Shown one piece after another: positions 19,079-28,843 of a stretch of 64,000 nt of DNA. Position numbers and translations under genes: made by a program. The notes beneath the pieces were generated by a model. That model saw only the letters and a list, made by a program, of their open reading frames with translations. It was not told where the DNA came from and ran no database searches. Positions within the stretch are counted from its first letter, which is position 1; each line of letters starts with the position of its first letter. Origin of the DNA: Thermomonas flagellata (GTDB lineage Bacteria; Pseudomonadota; Gammaproteobacteria; Xanthomonadales; Xanthomonadaceae); the NCBI RefSeq assembly GCF_022419185.1, contig NZ_JAJOZK010000008.1, positions 89,670 to 153,669 on the forward strand, given 5' to 3'.

Positions 19079-19288
19079 ATGTCGGATCGTCAGACCGGTA
19101 CCGTCAAGTGGTTCAACGATGCCAAGGGCTTCGGGTTCATCACCCCGGAGTCCGGCCCGGACGTCTTCGTCCACTTCCGCTCGATCGTGGGCACCGGCTT
19201 CAAGTCGCTGCAGGAAGGCCAGAAGGTCAGCTTCAAGGTGGTGCAGGGCCAGAAGGGCCTGCAGGCCGACGAAGTGCAGGCGCTGTAA
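19079..19288 (+). CDS. cspA: Cold-shock protein (CspA family)
   Basis: A 69-residue single cold-shock domain that binds single-stranded RNA and DNA and melts RNA structure at low temperature. RNP1 is KGFGFI (16-21) and RNP2 is VFVHF (29-33); [16 protein letters not shown] is the canonical start. AAGGAG lies 8 bases before the ATG. A long leader precedes it and a strong terminator follows, so it is a single-gene transcript. Confidence 0.95.
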   Translation: MSDRQTGTVKWFNDAKGFGFITPESGPDVFVHFRSIVGTGFKSLQEGQKVSFKVVQGQKGLQADEVQAL

Positions 19289-19311
19289 GCCACCGCGCCC
19301 GTCGCGAACCC

Positions 19312-19337
19312 AAAGCCCGGCTCCGGCCGGGCTTTTT
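19312..19337 (+). terminator. Rho-independent terminator after cspA
   Basis: AAAGCCCGGC and GCCGGGCTTT form a perfect 10-bp stem with a TCCG loop, followed by further Ts. It ends the cold-shock transcript 24 bases after the stop codon. Confidence 0.92.
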
Positions 19338-19420
19338 CGTGCCCGGCCGCCGGTGCTTTCACCCCGGCATCAGGTACGCACGGGGTATCCTGCGCGCCGT
19401 CGCGTTCCGCCCCTCCTGCC

Positions 19421-20245
19421 ATGCCGTCCCGCCGCGCGTTGCTGCTGTCGTCCCTGTTCGTCCTTGCCGCCTGCGGCCGCGAGCCGGCCGCGCCCACCGC
19501 CCCCGCTGCCGAGTCCGCCGCATCGGAAGCGCCTGCCGCGGCGCCGCCACCGGCCCCGGTGGCGCTGAGCGACGTGGTCGAGACCCGCCCGGACTACATC
19601 GTCGGCATCAGCTATCCGCAGGCGGCCGCGCGCGATCCGGGGCTGGCCGCGTTGCTGCTCGGCTACGCCGAGCGCCAGCGCGCGCAGTTGATGCAGGCGG
19701 TGCAGGCGCTGGGCGGGCAGAAGCCGCGCGCGCCCTACGACCTCAGCCTGCAGTTCAGGATGCTCGCCGACACCCCGCAGGTGGTGGCGGTCGCGGCCGA
19801 CGGCAGCATGTACACCGGCGGCGCGCACGGCACTCCGCTGGTGGAGCGCTTCGTGTGGCTGCCGCAGCGCCACGAGCGATTGACCTCCGTGCAGCTGTTC
19901 GCCGCGCCCGGGGCGTGGAAGGTGCTGTCCGACGCCAGCCGCGAGCAGCTCTTGGCGGCACTGTCGCGCCAGCTCGACGACGACGGCCTGGAAGGGGCGG
20001 TGCGCGCCGAGCAGCAGCAGCTGCGCAGCCGCATGATCGCCGAGGGCACCCGCCCGCTGGCCGAGGATTTCTCCCGCTTCGAGCCGGTGGTCGACGCCGA
20101 CGGCCGCATCCGCGCCCTGCGCTTCGTGTTCCCGCCCTACCAGGTCGCCCCGTACGTGGACGGCACCCAGACCGTGGAGATCCCGGCCGCGACCCTGCTG
20201 CCGCTGCTGGCGCCGGCCTACCGGCCGCTGTTCCGCGGCGGCTGA
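19421..20245 (+). CDS. Lipoprotein with DUF4163/DUF3298-type domains
   Basis: A 274-residue predicted lipoprotein: signal peptide with lipobox LAAC (cysteine 18), an Ala/Pro-rich linker to about residue 48, and a globular part containing DYIVGISYPQ, ADGSMYTGGAHGTP and FVFPPYQVAPYVDGTQTVEIP. The last two blocks are the hallmarks of the DUF3298 domain found in RsiV and PdaC-like envelope proteins. The function is unknown; relatives bind lysozyme or modify peptidoglycan, which cannot be assumed here. A TATCCT hexamer at 19386-19391 may be its -10. Confidence 0.82.
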   Translation: MPSRRALLLSSLFVLAACGREPAAPTAPAAESAASEAPAAAPPPAPVALSDVVETRPDYIVGISYPQAAARDPGLAALLLGYAERQRAQLMQAVQALGGQKPRAPYDLSLQFRMLADTPQVVAVAADGSMYTGGAHGTPLVERFVWLPQRHERLTSVQLFAAPGAWKVLSDASREQLLAALSRQLDDDGLEGAVRAEQQQLRSRMIAEGTRPLAEDFSRFEPVVDADGRIRALRFVFPPYQVAPYVDGTQTVEIPAATLLPLLAPAYRPLFRGG

Positions 20246-20277
20246 GGGGCTATCCTGCGGCCACGGAGGAGACGCCG

Positions 20278-21414
20278 ATGGCTGCATCGCATCCGCTGCG
20301 CGCCCGGGTCGCCGCCCTGCTGGCCGAAGCCGGCCTGCAGCTGGACGGCCCGGGCCCCTGCGATCCGCAGGTGCACGAGGCGCGCTTCTTCCCGCGCGTG
20401 CTGGCGCAGGGTTCGCTCGGCCTGGGCGAGGCCTACATGGACGGCTGGTGGGACGTGGCCGACCTCGACGGCATGCTCACCCGTCTGCTGGCGGCCGACC
20501 TCGACACCCGCGTGCACGGCTGGGCCGAGCGCCTGGACGGGCTGCGCGCGCGCCTGCTGAACCTGCAGACGCGCCGGCGCAGCCGGGTGGTGGGCGAGCG
20601 CCACTACGACCTCGGCAACGACCTCTACGCCGCCATGCTCGGGCGCCGGCTGGTCTACAGCTGCGGCTACTGGCACGACGCGCACGACCTCGACGCCGCG
20701 CAGGAGGCCAAGCTGGAGCTGGTCTGCCGCAAGCTGCGCCTGCAGCCGGGCATGCGCGTGCTCGACATCGGCTGCGGCTGGGGCGAGGCCCTGCAGTACG
20801 CCGCCAGCCGCTACGGCGTGCGCGGGGTCGGGGTCACCATCTCGCGCGAGCAGGCCGAGTACGCGCAGCGGCTGTGTGCCGGGCTGCCGGTCGAGATCCG
20901 CCTGCAGGACTACCGCGAGCTGGAACCCGCCGCCTTCGACCGGGTGTTCTCGATCGGCATGTTCGAGCACGTCGGGGTGCGCAACTACCCGACCTTCTTC
21001 GCGGTGGTGCGGCGCTGCCTGGACCCGGCGGCCGAGCACGGCGGGCTGGCCCTGCTGCACACGATCGGCAGCAACGTCTCGACCGACCGCACCGATCCGT
21101 GGATCGCCCGCTACATCTTCCCCAACTCCATGCTGCCGTCGATGGCGCAGATCGCGCGTGCGCTCGAGGGCCGCTTCGTGGTCGAGGACTGGCACGCCTT
21201 CGGGCCGGACTACGACCGCACCCTGCAGGCGTGGCGGGCCAACGTCGAGGCCGCCTGGGAGCGCCTGCCCGCGCGCTACGACACGCGCTTCCGGCGCATG
21301 TGGCGGTTCTACCTGGCCGGGTCGATGGCGACCTTCCGCAGCCGCCGCAGCCAGCTCTGGCAGGTGCTGCTCTCGCCGCGCGGGGTGCCCGGCGGCCTGC
21401 CCGAGGTGCGCTGA
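20278..21414 (+). CDS. cfa: Cyclopropane-fatty-acyl-phospholipid synthase
   Basis: This S-adenosylmethionine-dependent enzyme adds a methylene bridge to unsaturated acyl chains of membrane phospholipids, usually on entry into stationary phase or acid stress. The 378-residue protein has the N-terminal region with GLGEAYMDGWWD, then HYDLGNDLYAAMLGRRLVYSCGYW, the SAM-binding loop LDIGCGWGEAL, and FSIGMFEHVGVRNYPTFF with the conserved active-site glutamate. It has normal length. GGAGGAGA precedes the ATG, and a TATCCT hexamer lies at 20250-20255. Confidence 0.93.
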   Translation: MAASHPLRARVAALLAEAGLQLDGPGPCDPQVHEARFFPRVLAQGSLGLGEAYMDGWWDVADLDGMLTRLLAADLDTRVHGWAERLDGLRARLLNLQTRRRSRVVGERHYDLGNDLYAAMLGRRLVYSCGYWHDAHDLDAAQEAKLELVCRKLRLQPGMRVLDIGCGWGEALQYAASRYGVRGVGVTISREQAEYAQRLCAGLPVEIRLQDYRELEPAAFDRVFSIGMFEHVGVRNYPTFFAVVRRCLDPAAEHGGLALLHTIGSNVSTDRTDPWIARYIFPNSMLPSMAQIARALEGRFVVEDWHAFGPDYDRTLQAWRANVEAAWERLPARYDTRFRRMWRFYLAGSMATFRSRRSQLWQVLLSPRGVPGGLPEVR

Positions 21415-21518
21415 GCGTCGCAGCCCCTGCGACGGCCGGCGGGCAGGCTGCGCCGATGCCGGCCCAGTTGCGCATCGCCTACGTGCATCCGGTTCAGCCG
21501 CCTGCCGCCGGCGCGGCG

Positions 21519-21524
21519 GATAAT
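21519..21524 (+). promoter_or_regulatory. -10 element for lhr, possibly leaderless
   Basis: GATAAT ends 6 bases before the ATG at 21531. Transcription would begin at or next to the start codon, and no ribosome-binding sequence fits in the gap. A weak TTCAGC 20 bases upstream is the only -35 candidate. Confidence 0.4.
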
Positions 21525-21530
21525 CCGCGC

Positions 21531-24500
21531 ATGGCCGACCACCCCGTGCTCGCGGCGTTCCACCCGGCGGTGGCCGGCTGGTTCGCGCGCCGCTTCCCCG
21601 CGCCGACCCCGGCGCAGCAGCAGGCGTGGCCGGCGATCCGCAGCGGCGGGGACGTGCTGGTGGCGGCCCCCACCGGCGCCGGCAAGACCCTGACCGGCTT
21701 CCTCGCCGCGCTGGATGCGCTGGTGCGCGAAGGCCTCGCGCACGGGCTGCCGGACGCCACCTGCGTGCTCTACGTCTCGCCGCTGAAGGCGCTGTCCAAC
21801 GACATCCACCTCAACCTGGAGGCGCCGCTGGCCGGGATCGCCGAGGAGCTGGCGCGGCTGGGCCTGCCGGAGATTGCGATCCGCACCGCGGTGCGCACCG
21901 GCGACACCCCGGCCGGCGCGCGCGCGGCGCTGCGCCGGCAGCCGCCGCACGTGCTGGTGACCACCCCGGAGTCGCTGTACATCCTGCTCAACTCGGCTTC
22001 GGGCCGGGCGATGCTGGGCGGGGTGCGCACGGTGATCGTGGACGAGATCCACGCACTGGTACAGAGCAAGCGCGGCAGCCACCTGGCGCTGTCGCTGGCG
22101 CGGCTGGAGGCGCTCTGCGGCCGCCGTCCGCAGCGGATCGGGCTGTCGGCCACCCAGAAGCCGGTGGAAGCGGTGGCGCGCTTCCTCGCCGGGGCGGCGC
22201 CGCTGCCGACGGTCATCGACATCGGCCACGACCGCCCGCGCGATCTCGCGCTGGAGCTGCCGCCGACGCCGCTGGAACCGGTGATGTCGCACCCGCAGTG
22301 GGCGCAGGTGTATGCGCGCATCGCCGAGCTGGCCGCCGCGCACGCCACCACCCTGGTGTTCGTCAACACCCGGCGCATGGCCGAGCGCACCGCGCGCCAG
22401 CTGGCCGAACTCTTGGGCGAGCCGCAGGTGGCCGCGCACCACGGCTCGCTGTCCCGCGAGCTGCGGCTGGACGCCGAGCAGCGGCTCAAGCGCGGGGAGC
22501 TGAAGGTGCTGGTGGCGACCGCCTCGCTGGAGCTGGGGATCGACATCGGCGACGTCGAGCTGGTCTGCCAGATCGGCTCGCCGCGCAGCATCGCCGCCTT
22601 CCTGCAGCGGGTGGGGCGCTCCGGCCACCACGTCGGCGGCGTCCCCAAGGGCCGCCTGTTCCCGACCAGCCGCGACGAACTGCTGGAATGCGCGGCGCTG
22701 CTGGACGCGGTGCGGCGTGGCGAGCTGGACGCCCTGCGCATGCCGCGGGCGCCGCTGGACGTGCTGGCGCAGCAGATCGTGGCCGAGGTGGCCGCGCGCG
22801 ACTGGGACGAGGACGCGCTGTACGCCTGCCTGTGCAGCGCCTATCCGTACGCGGACCTGCCGCGCGAACGCTTCGATGCGGTCGTGCGCATGCTGGACGA
22901 GGGCTTCGCCAGCCGCTTCGGCCCCCGCGCGCGCTACCTGCACCGCGACGCCGTGCAGCGGGTGCTGCGCGCGCGCAAGGGCGCGCGCCTGGTCGCCACC
23001 CAGTCCGGCGGCACCATCCCCGACCTCGGCGACTACAGCGTGGTGCTGGAGCCGCAGGCGATCACCATCGGCAGCGTCACCGAGGACTTCGCGATCGAAA
23101 GCCTCGGCGGCGACGTGTTCCAGCTCGGCAATGCCAGCTACCGCGTGCTGCGGGTCGAGGCCGGCGTGCTGCGGGTGGAGGATGCGCAGGGCCAGCCGCC
23201 GAGCATCCCGTTCTGGGTCGGCGAGGCGCCGGGGCGCACCGACGAGCTGTCGATCGCGCTGTCGCGCCTGCGCGCCGGCCTGCAGGCGCAGCTGGCGCAG
23301 GGCGGGGCGGCGCAGGCGGCGGCCTGGCTGCGCGCGGCGCTGCAATTGCCGGCGGAGGCGGCGCAGCAGATCGCCGACTACGCGGCGGCGCAGTGGATGG
23401 GGTTCGGGATGCTGCCGACCCGCGAGCACATCGCGCTGGAGCGGTTCTTCGACGAATCCGGCGGCACCCAGCTCATCATCCACGCGCCCTACGGCAGCCG
23501 CATCAACAAGGCCTGGGGCCTGGCCCTGCGCAAACGCTTCTGCCGCAAGTTCAACTTCGAGCTGCAGGCGGCGGCGACCGAGGACTGCATCCTGCTCTCG
23601 CTCTCCACCAGCCACAGCTTCCCGCTGGCCGAGGTGCTCGACTACCTGCATCCGGCCAGCGCGCGCGAGGTGCTGGTGCAGGCGCTGCTGGACGCGCCGC
23701 TGTTCCCCGCGCGCTTCCGCTGGAACGCCAGCACCGCGCTGGCGCTGCCGCGGCATGCCGGCGGCCGGCGGGTGATGCCGCAGCTGCAGCGGATGCGCGC
23801 CGAGGACCTGATGGCCACGGTCTTCCCCGACCAGGTGGCGTGCCTGGAGAACATCGTCGGCGAGCGCCAGGTGCCCGACCACCCGCTGGTGGCGCAGACG
23901 CTGGAGGACTGCCTGACCGAGGCGATGGACGTGGACGGCTGGCTGGACCTGCTGCGCGCGCTGGCGGAGGGCCGGGTGCGGGCGACTGCGCGCGACCTGA
24001 CCGGGCCGTCCCCGTTCGCCGCCGAGGTGCTGGGCGCGCGCCCGTATGCCTTCCTCGACGACGCCCCGCTGGAGGAGCGCCGCACCCGCGCGGTGGCCGC
24101 ACGCCGCTTCGGCCTGCCGGAGCAGGCGGACGACCTCGGCCGGCTGGATCCGGGTGCGATCGCCGCCGCGCGCGAGGATGCCTGGCCGCAGGCCGCGCAT
24201 GCGGACGAACTGCACGCCGCGCTGTGCGACCTCGGCGTGCTCACCGCGGACGAGGCCGTAGCCAGCGGCTGGCCGTCGCTGCTGCAGGCGCTGGCCGCGC
24301 AGGGGCGGGCGACCGCGCTGGCCACCCCGGACGGCGTGCGCTGGGTGGCCGCCGAGCGCCTTCCGCTGCTGCGCGCGCTGCATCCGCAGGCCGCCTGCAC
24401 CCCGCCGCTGGCGCTGCCGCCCGCGTTGGCGCGCGACTGGTCGCGCGAGGAGGCGCTGCGCGAGCTGGTGCGCGCGCGGCTGTCGGCGCTGGCGGTGACC

Positions 24501-25871
24501 GACGCGCAGGAATTGGCGGCGGGACTGGCGGTGCCGGTGGCCGAGGTGGCGCTCGCGCTGCTGGCGCTGGAGCAGGAAGGCTATGCCCTGCGCGGCCGCT
24601 TCGCGCCGCAGGCGCCGGCCGAACAGTGGTGCGAGCGCACCCTGCTGGCGCGCATCCACCGGCACACCGTGGCGCGGCTGCGGCGCGAGATCGAGCCGGT
24701 CGCGGTGCGCGACTACGTGCGCTTCCTGTGCGACTGGCAGCACCTCTCCGCCGCCACCCGCGTGCGCGGGCCGGAGGCGCTGGCAGGGGTGCTGTCGCAG
24801 CTGGAGGGGTTCGAGGCCGCGGCGCAGGCGTGGGAAGCGGAGCTGCTGCCGGCGCGGGTGCAGGACTACGCGCTGGACTGGCTGGATGCGCTGTGCGGCA
24901 GCGGGCGGATCGCCTGGGCGCGGCTGCGCGCCGGCGGCGAGGCCTTGGTGCGGGCGGCGCCGCTGGTGCTGCTGCCGCGCCCGCAGCTGGCCGGCTGGAT
25001 GCGGCTGGCGGCGGCGCAGCCGGAGCCGGAGTCGCCGCCGTCCTCGCGCGCGCAGCGGGTGGAGGCCGCGCTGCAGGCGCACGGGGCGCTGTTCTTCGAG
25101 GAGCTGCGCCAGGCCAGCGGCCTGCTGGAGGTGGAGCTGGAGGAGGCGCTGGGCGAACTGGTGGCGCGCGGGCGGGTGGGCTGCGACAGCTTCGCCGGCC
25201 TGCGCGCCCTGCTGCAGCCGGCCAGCCGGCGCGCACCGCGCTTCGCCCGCCACGGCCGCCGCGCCGCGCTGCGCGGGATCGCCGATGCCGGGCGCTGGGC
25301 GCGGGTGGGGCCGGCGCTGGCCGGGCTGCAGGACCTGGACCCGCAGCAGGCGCAGGCCGACCGCGAACACGTCGCGCGCGTGCTGCTGCGCCGCTGGGGC
25401 GTGGTGTGCTGGCCGCTGCTGGCGCGCGAGGCGCCGTGGCTGCCGCCGTGGCGCGAGCTGTTGCGGGTGTACCAGCGGCTGGAGGCGCGCGGCGAGATCC
25501 GCGGCGGGCGCTTCCTGGCCGGGGTGGCCGGGCCGCAGTTCGCGCTGGCGGAGGCGGTGGCCGGGCTGCGCGCGGTGCGCGCGCGGGCGCCGGACGGCGC
25601 GCTGCTGGTGGTGTCGGCGGCCGACCCGCTGAACCTGGCCGGGCTGCTGCTGGCCGGCGAGAAGGTGCCGCGCCAGCCGGGCGCACGGCTGCTGCTGCGC
25701 GACGGCGTGGTGATCGCCACCCAGGTCGGCGGCGTGTTCGCCGCGCGCGAGGCGCTGGCGGCGGACGCGCTGGAGGCGGCGCGCCACGCGCTGCGGCGCG
25801 CGCCGGGCGAGCCGCAGCCGTTGCCGCCGGGCGCGCGCCTGCAGGCGGATCCGCTCGGCCTGCATCGCTGA
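21531..25871 (+). CDS. lhr: Lhr-type ATP-dependent helicase (large helicase-related protein)
   Basis: A 1446-residue superfamily 2 helicase. The DEAD/DEAH core has Q-motif and Walker A APTGAGKT (46-53), Walker B VDEIHAL (about 170-175), GLSATQKPVE, and the second RecA domain with LVFVNTRRMAERTA, ATASLELGIDIGDVELV and QRVGRSGHHVGG. These are followed by the Lhr winged-helix and Lhr-core region (DYSVVLEPQAITIGSVTEDFAIES, VFQLGNASYRVL) and a long C-terminal domain, the arrangement of E. coli Lhr. Known Lhr proteins unwind DNA:RNA hybrids and act in DNA repair. The length fits the long Lhr form. Confidence 0.93.
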   Translation: MADHPVLAAFHPAVAGWFARRFPAPTPAQQQAWPAIRSGGDVLVAAPTGAGKTLTGFLAALDALVREGLAHGLPDATCVLYVSPLKALSNDIHLNLEAPLAGIAEELARLGLPEIAIRTAVRTGDTPAGARAALRRQPPHVLVTTPESLYILLNSASGRAMLGGVRTVIVDEIHALVQSKRGSHLALSLARLEALCGRRPQRIGLSATQKPVEAVARFLAGAAPLPTVIDIGHDRPRDLALELPPTPLEPVMSHPQWAQVYARIAELAAAHATTLVFVNTRRMAERTARQLAELLGEPQVAAHHGSLSRELRLDAEQRLKRGELKVLVATASLELGIDIGDVELVCQIGSPRSIAAFLQRVGRSGHHVGGVPKGRLFPTSRDELLECAALLDAVRRGELDALRMPRAPLDVLAQQIVAEVAARDWDEDALYACLCSAYPYADLPRERFDAVVRMLDEGFASRFGPRARYLHRDAVQRVLRARKGARLVATQSGGTIPDLGDYSVVLEPQAITIGSVTEDFAIESLGGDVFQLGNASYRVLRVEAGVLRVEDAQGQPPSIPFWVGEAPGRTDELSIALSRLRAGLQAQLAQGGAAQAAAWLRAALQLPAEAAQQIADYAAAQWMGFGMLPTREHIALERFFDESGGTQLIIHAPYGSRINKAWGLALRKRFCRKFNFELQAAATEDCILLSLSTSHSFPLAEVLDYLHPASAREVLVQALLDAPLFPARFRWNASTALALPRHAGGRRVMPQLQRMRAEDLMATVFPDQVACLENIVGERQVPDHPLVAQTLEDCLTEAMDVDGWLDLLRALAEGRVRATARDLTGPSPFAAEVLGARPYAFLDDAPLEERRTRAVAARRFGLPEQADDLGRLDPGAIAAAREDAWPQAAHADELHAALCDLGVLTADEAVASGWPSLLQALAAQGRATALATPDGVRWVAAERLPLLRALHPQAACTPPLALPPALARDWSREEALRELVRARLSALAVTDAQELAAGLAVPVAEVALALLALEQEGYALRGRFAPQAPAEQWCERTLLARIHRHTVARLRREIEPVAVRDYVRFLCDWQHLSAATRVRGPEALAGVLSQLEGFEAAAQAWEAELLPARVQDYALDWLDALCGSGRIAWARLRAGGEALVRAAPLVLLPRPQLAGWMRLAAAQPEPESPPSSRAQRVEAALQAHGALFFEELRQASGLLEVELEEALGELVARGRVGCDSFAGLRALLQPASRRAPRFARHGRRAALRGIADAGRWARVGPALAGLQDLDPQQAQADREHVARVLLRRWGVVCWPLLAREAPWLPPWRELLRVYQRLEARGEIRGGRFLAGVAGPQFALAEAVAGLRAVRARAPDGALLVVSAADPLNLAGLLLAGEKVPRQPGARLLLRDGVVIATQVGGVFAAREALAADALEAARHALRRAPGEPQPLPPGARLQADPLGLHR

Positions 25872-25929
25872 AGGGCGGCGGCGGGCAGCCGCGTGCTTGC
25901 CGCCACGCCGCGTTTGGCGGATATCGATG

Positions 25930-25959
25930 CACGAACGCCGCCCGCAGGTGGCGTTCGTG
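25930..25959. terminator. Hairpin between convergent lhr and dcp
   Basis: CACGAACGCC and GGCGTTCGTG form a perfect 10-bp stem with a 10-base loop in the 110-base gap between two convergent genes. There is no T-run, so a role as a two-way transcription stop is inferred from position. Confidence 0.45.
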
Positions 25960-25981
25960 GGGGCGCTGGCGGGCGCGCGGC

Positions 25982-28180
25982 TTACTGGCTGTCCAGCCCG
26001 CGCTTCTCCAGCAGCGGCTCGATCCGCGCCTCGTGGCCGGCGAACGCCGGGAACAGCTTGCCGGCCTCGATCTGCCCGCCGGGCGCGAGCACGTATTGGC
26101 GCAGGCGGTCGCCGTTGGCGCGGGTCAGCCCGCCGTGTTCGCGGATCCACTGCTGGGTGTTGGCATCCAGCACCTCCGACCAGATGTAGGCGTAGTAGCC
26201 GGCCGCGTAGCCGCCCATGATGTGGCTGAAATAGGGCGTGCGGTAGCGCGGCGGCACCGGCGGGTAGTCGAAGCCGTCGGCCTTGAGCGCCTTGGCCTCG
26301 AACGCCATCACGTCCTTGCCGGCCGGGATCTGCTCCAGCGGCAGCTGGTGCAGGCGCTGGTCGAGCATCGCCGCTTGCAGGTATTCGGTGGTGGCGAAGC
26401 CCTGGTTGAACTTGGACGCCGCGATCACCTTGTCCAACAGCTCCTTGGGCATCGGCGCGCCGGTCTGGTAGTGCTTGGCGTAGTGCGCCAGCACTTCCGG
26501 CCAGTCCGCCCACATCTCGTTGACCTGCGACGGGTATTCCACGAAGTCGCGCGGCACGTTCATCGAGAAGTACGGGTAGCGCACGTCCTGGAAGAAGCCG
26601 TGCAGGGCATGGCCGAACTCATGGAAGGCGGTGGTGACCTCGTCCCAGGTCAGCAGGGTCGGCTCCCCGGCCGGCGGCTTGGGGACGTTAAGGTGGTTGG
26701 CCACCACCGGCTTCTCGCCGGTCAGCGCGGACTGCGCGACGTAGGTGTTCATCCATGCGCCGCCGCGCTTGGACGGGCGCGCGTACGGGTCGAAGATGAA
26801 GATCGCCAGGCGCTTGCCGTCGGCGTCGAACACGTCGTAGGTCCAGGTGTCCGGATGGTACTTGGGCAGGTCGGTGCGTTCCTTGAAGGTCAGCCCGTAG
26901 AGCTTGTTGGCGGCGTAGAACACCCCGTTCTCGAGCACGCTGCGCATCTCGAAGTACGGCTTGAGCTGGTTCTCGTCGAAGTCGTAGCGCGCCTTGCGCA
27001 CCTTCTCGGTGTAGTAGGCCCAGTCCCACGGCTGCAGCTGGAAGCTCGGTTGCCCGGCGGCCTTCTGCTCGGCGTCGATCATCGCCTGCAGGTCCGCGCC
27101 CTCGCGGCGGGCGTTGGCCACCGCCTTCGGGGCGAGCGCGCCGAGCATGCGGTTGACGGTCGCCGGGTTGGCAGCGGTCTCGTCGGCCAGCACGTAGTCG
27201 GCGGTGGTCGGGTAGCCGAGCAGGCGCGCGCGCTCGGCGCGCAGCTTGAGCACCTGCGCCACCACCCCGGTGTTGTCCCACTGGTTGCCGCGGCTGCCGC
27301 GCGCGACCGAGGCCTCGTGCACGCGCTGGCGCAGCGCGCGGTCCTCGAGCTGGGTCTCGACCGGCTGCCCGGTGGTGTTGAGCAGGGTGATCAGGTACTT
27401 GCCGTCCAGCCCGCGCGCGCGCGCGGCCTCCGCGGCGGCGGCGATCTGCGCCTCGCTCAGGCCCTTGAGCTGGGCGCGGTCGTCCACCACCACCGCCGAG
27501 TCGTTGACCTCGGCCAGCACGTTCTGGTCGAACTGGGTGGACAGCTGCGACAGCTCGGTGTTGATCGCGCGGATGCGCGCCTTCTGCGCGTCGGTGAGGG
27601 CGGCGCCGGCGCGCACGAAGTCCTCGTAGCGCTTCTCCAGCAGGCGGCGGTCGACCGCATCCAGCCCCAGCGTGTCGCGGGCGTCGTACAGCGCCTTCAC
27701 CCGCGCGAACAGCTTCGGGTTGAGCATGATCGCGTCGCGGTGGGCGGCGAACTTCGGCGCGTAGTCGCGCTGGATCTGCTCGCGCGCCGGGTTCTTGTCG
27801 GTCGCCACCAGGTTGAAGAACACGTTGCTGGCGCGATCCAGCAGCCAGCCGCTCTTCTCCATCGCCACGATGGTGTTCTGGAAGGTCGGCGGCGCCGGGT
27901 TGTCGGCGATGGCGGCGATCTCGCGCAGCTGCTCGGCCATGCCGGCGTCGAACGCGGGCGCGAAGTCGCTGTCCTGGATCTTGTCGAACTGCGGGTAGTT
28001 GAGATCGAGCGGGCTGGGCGCGGCGAACGGGCCGTGGTAGGCGGGCATGGCGGTCGGGGCGGTGGCGGGCGGAGTGCCCTTGCCGGTGCGGGTGGGGCTG
28101 CGGTCGGCGGCGTCGGCGGCGGCGCTGCCGAGCGCGGTGGCGATGGCAAGGGCGAGGGCGGCGAGCTTGGGCATGGGCAT
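25982..28180 (-). CDS. dcp: M3-family dipeptidyl carboxypeptidase, exported
   Basis: A 732-residue zinc metallopeptidase that removes C-terminal dipeptides from peptides. The active site is TAFHEFGHALHG with the HExxH zinc motif, and the downstream zinc-ligand glutamate lies in PSQVNEMWADW. YIWSEVLDANTQQWI and the Tyr/Gly-rich GGYAAGYYAY are typical of M3 peptidases. An N-terminal signal peptide (KLAALALAIATALGSAAADA) points to the periplasm, unlike cytoplasmic E. coli Dcp. The start could be the ATG at 28180 or at 28174. Confidence 0.92.
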   Translation of the reverse strand: MPMPKLAALALAIATALGSAAADAADRSPTRTGKGTPPATAPTAMPAYHGPFAAPSPLDLNYPQFDKIQDSDFAPAFDAGMAEQLREIAAIADNPAPPTFQNTIVAMEKSGWLLDRASNVFFNLVATDKNPAREQIQRDYAPKFAAHRDAIMLNPKLFARVKALYDARDTLGLDAVDRRLLEKRYEDFVRAGAALTDAQKARIRAINTELSQLSTQFDQNVLAEVNDSAVVVDDRAQLKGLSEAQIAAAAEAARARGLDGKYLITLLNTTGQPVETQLEDRALRQRVHEASVARGSRGNQWDNTGVVAQVLKLRAERARLLGYPTTADYVLADETAANPATVNRMLGALAPKAVANARREGADLQAMIDAEQKAAGQPSFQLQPWDWAYYTEKVRKARYDFDENQLKPYFEMRSVLENGVFYAANKLYGLTFKERTDLPKYHPDTWTYDVFDADGKRLAIFIFDPYARPSKRGGAWMNTYVAQSALTGEKPVVANHLNVPKPPAGEPTLLTWDEVTTAFHEFGHALHGFFQDVRYPYFSMNVPRDFVEYPSQVNEMWADWPEVLAHYAKHYQTGAPMPKELLDKVIAASKFNQGFATTEYLQAAMLDQRLHQLPLEQIPAGKDVMAFEAKALKADGFDYPPVPPRYRTPYFSHIMGGYAAGYYAYIWSEVLDANTQQWIREHGGLTRANGDRLRQYVLAPGGQIEAGKLFPAFAGHEARIEPLLEKRGLDSQ

Positions 28181-28357
28181 GGGTGGACGATGGTTTCAGC
28201 GGTTATGGGGCCAGCATGACCGGCAGGCAAGCCCGGCGCGCGTGCCGAACGGCATGCCCCGGTCTGTCCGGCGCGGCGGCCCGCCCGCGTTGCCCGGACT
28301 GACGGCCGTCATCGGATCCGGCGAGAATACGCTCGGTCTTCCCGCGCCGGTCCTGCC

Positions 28358-28843
28358 ATGCCCACCACCGCCTTCGATTTCGACGCCCTCGGTCTGGACG
28401 GCCGGCCGCAGCCGCTGTCGCAGTGGCGCGGCCAGGTGCTGCTGATCGTCAATACCGCCAGCCGCTGCGGGTTCACCCCGCAGTACGCCGGGCTGGAGGC
28501 GCTGTGGCGCCAGTACGGCCCGCGCGGGCTGGTGGTGCTGGGCTTCCCCTGCGACCAGTTCGGCCACCAGGAGCCGGGCGATGCCGACGAGATCCGCCGC
28601 TTCTGCTCGCTGACCTACGACGTGACCTTCCCGCTGTTCGCCAAGGTCGAGGTCAACGGCGCCGACGCCCACCCGCTGTGGAAGTGGCTGAAGTCCCAGA
28701 AGGGCGGGCTGCTCGGGACCGAGGCGATCAAGTGGAACTTCACCAAGTTCCTGGTCGGCCGCGACGGCCGGGTGCTCAAGCGCTATGCGCCGACCGACAG
28801 GCCCGAGGCATTGGTGGGCGACATCGAGGCGGCGCTGGCATGA
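28358..28843 (+). CDS. Glutathione peroxidase (BtuE-like)
   Basis: A 161-residue thiol peroxidase of the glutathione peroxidase family, which reduces hydrogen peroxide or lipid peroxides. NTASRCGFTPQY carries the peroxidatic cysteine at residue 37 (no selenocysteine), and GFPCDQFGHQEPG and KWNFTKFLVGRDG carry the conserved glutamine and tryptophan/asparagine. Cysteine at the active site suggests thioredoxin as the likely reductant. Its stop overlaps the next gene as ATGA. Confidence 0.94.
   Translation: MPTTAFDFDALGLDGRPQPLSQWRGQVLLIVNTASRCGFTPQYAGLEALWRQYGPRGLVVLGFPCDQFGHQEPGDADEIRRFCSLTYDVTFPLFAKVEVNGADAHPLWKWLKSQKGGLLGTEAIKWNFTKFLVGRDGRVLKRYAPTDRPEALVGDIEAALA

Noticed and set aside
21309..26513. 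A 1734-codon open frame on the minus strand across cfa, lhr and dcp
   Set aside because: It lies antisense to well-conserved lhr, has low-complexity Arg/Ala/Gln content and matches no family I know. In very GC-rich DNA long antisense frames are common because stop codons are rare.
27400..27440. Alternating GC runs in dcp as a regulatory repeat
   Set aside because: They encode normal Arg/Ala codons of the peptidase and reflect high GC rather than a repeat element.
21626..28219. A 2197-codon plus-strand frame overlapping lhr and the reverse of dcp
   Set aside because: It is the +1 register of lhr followed by antisense of dcp, with Gly/Ala/Arg runs and no domain motif.
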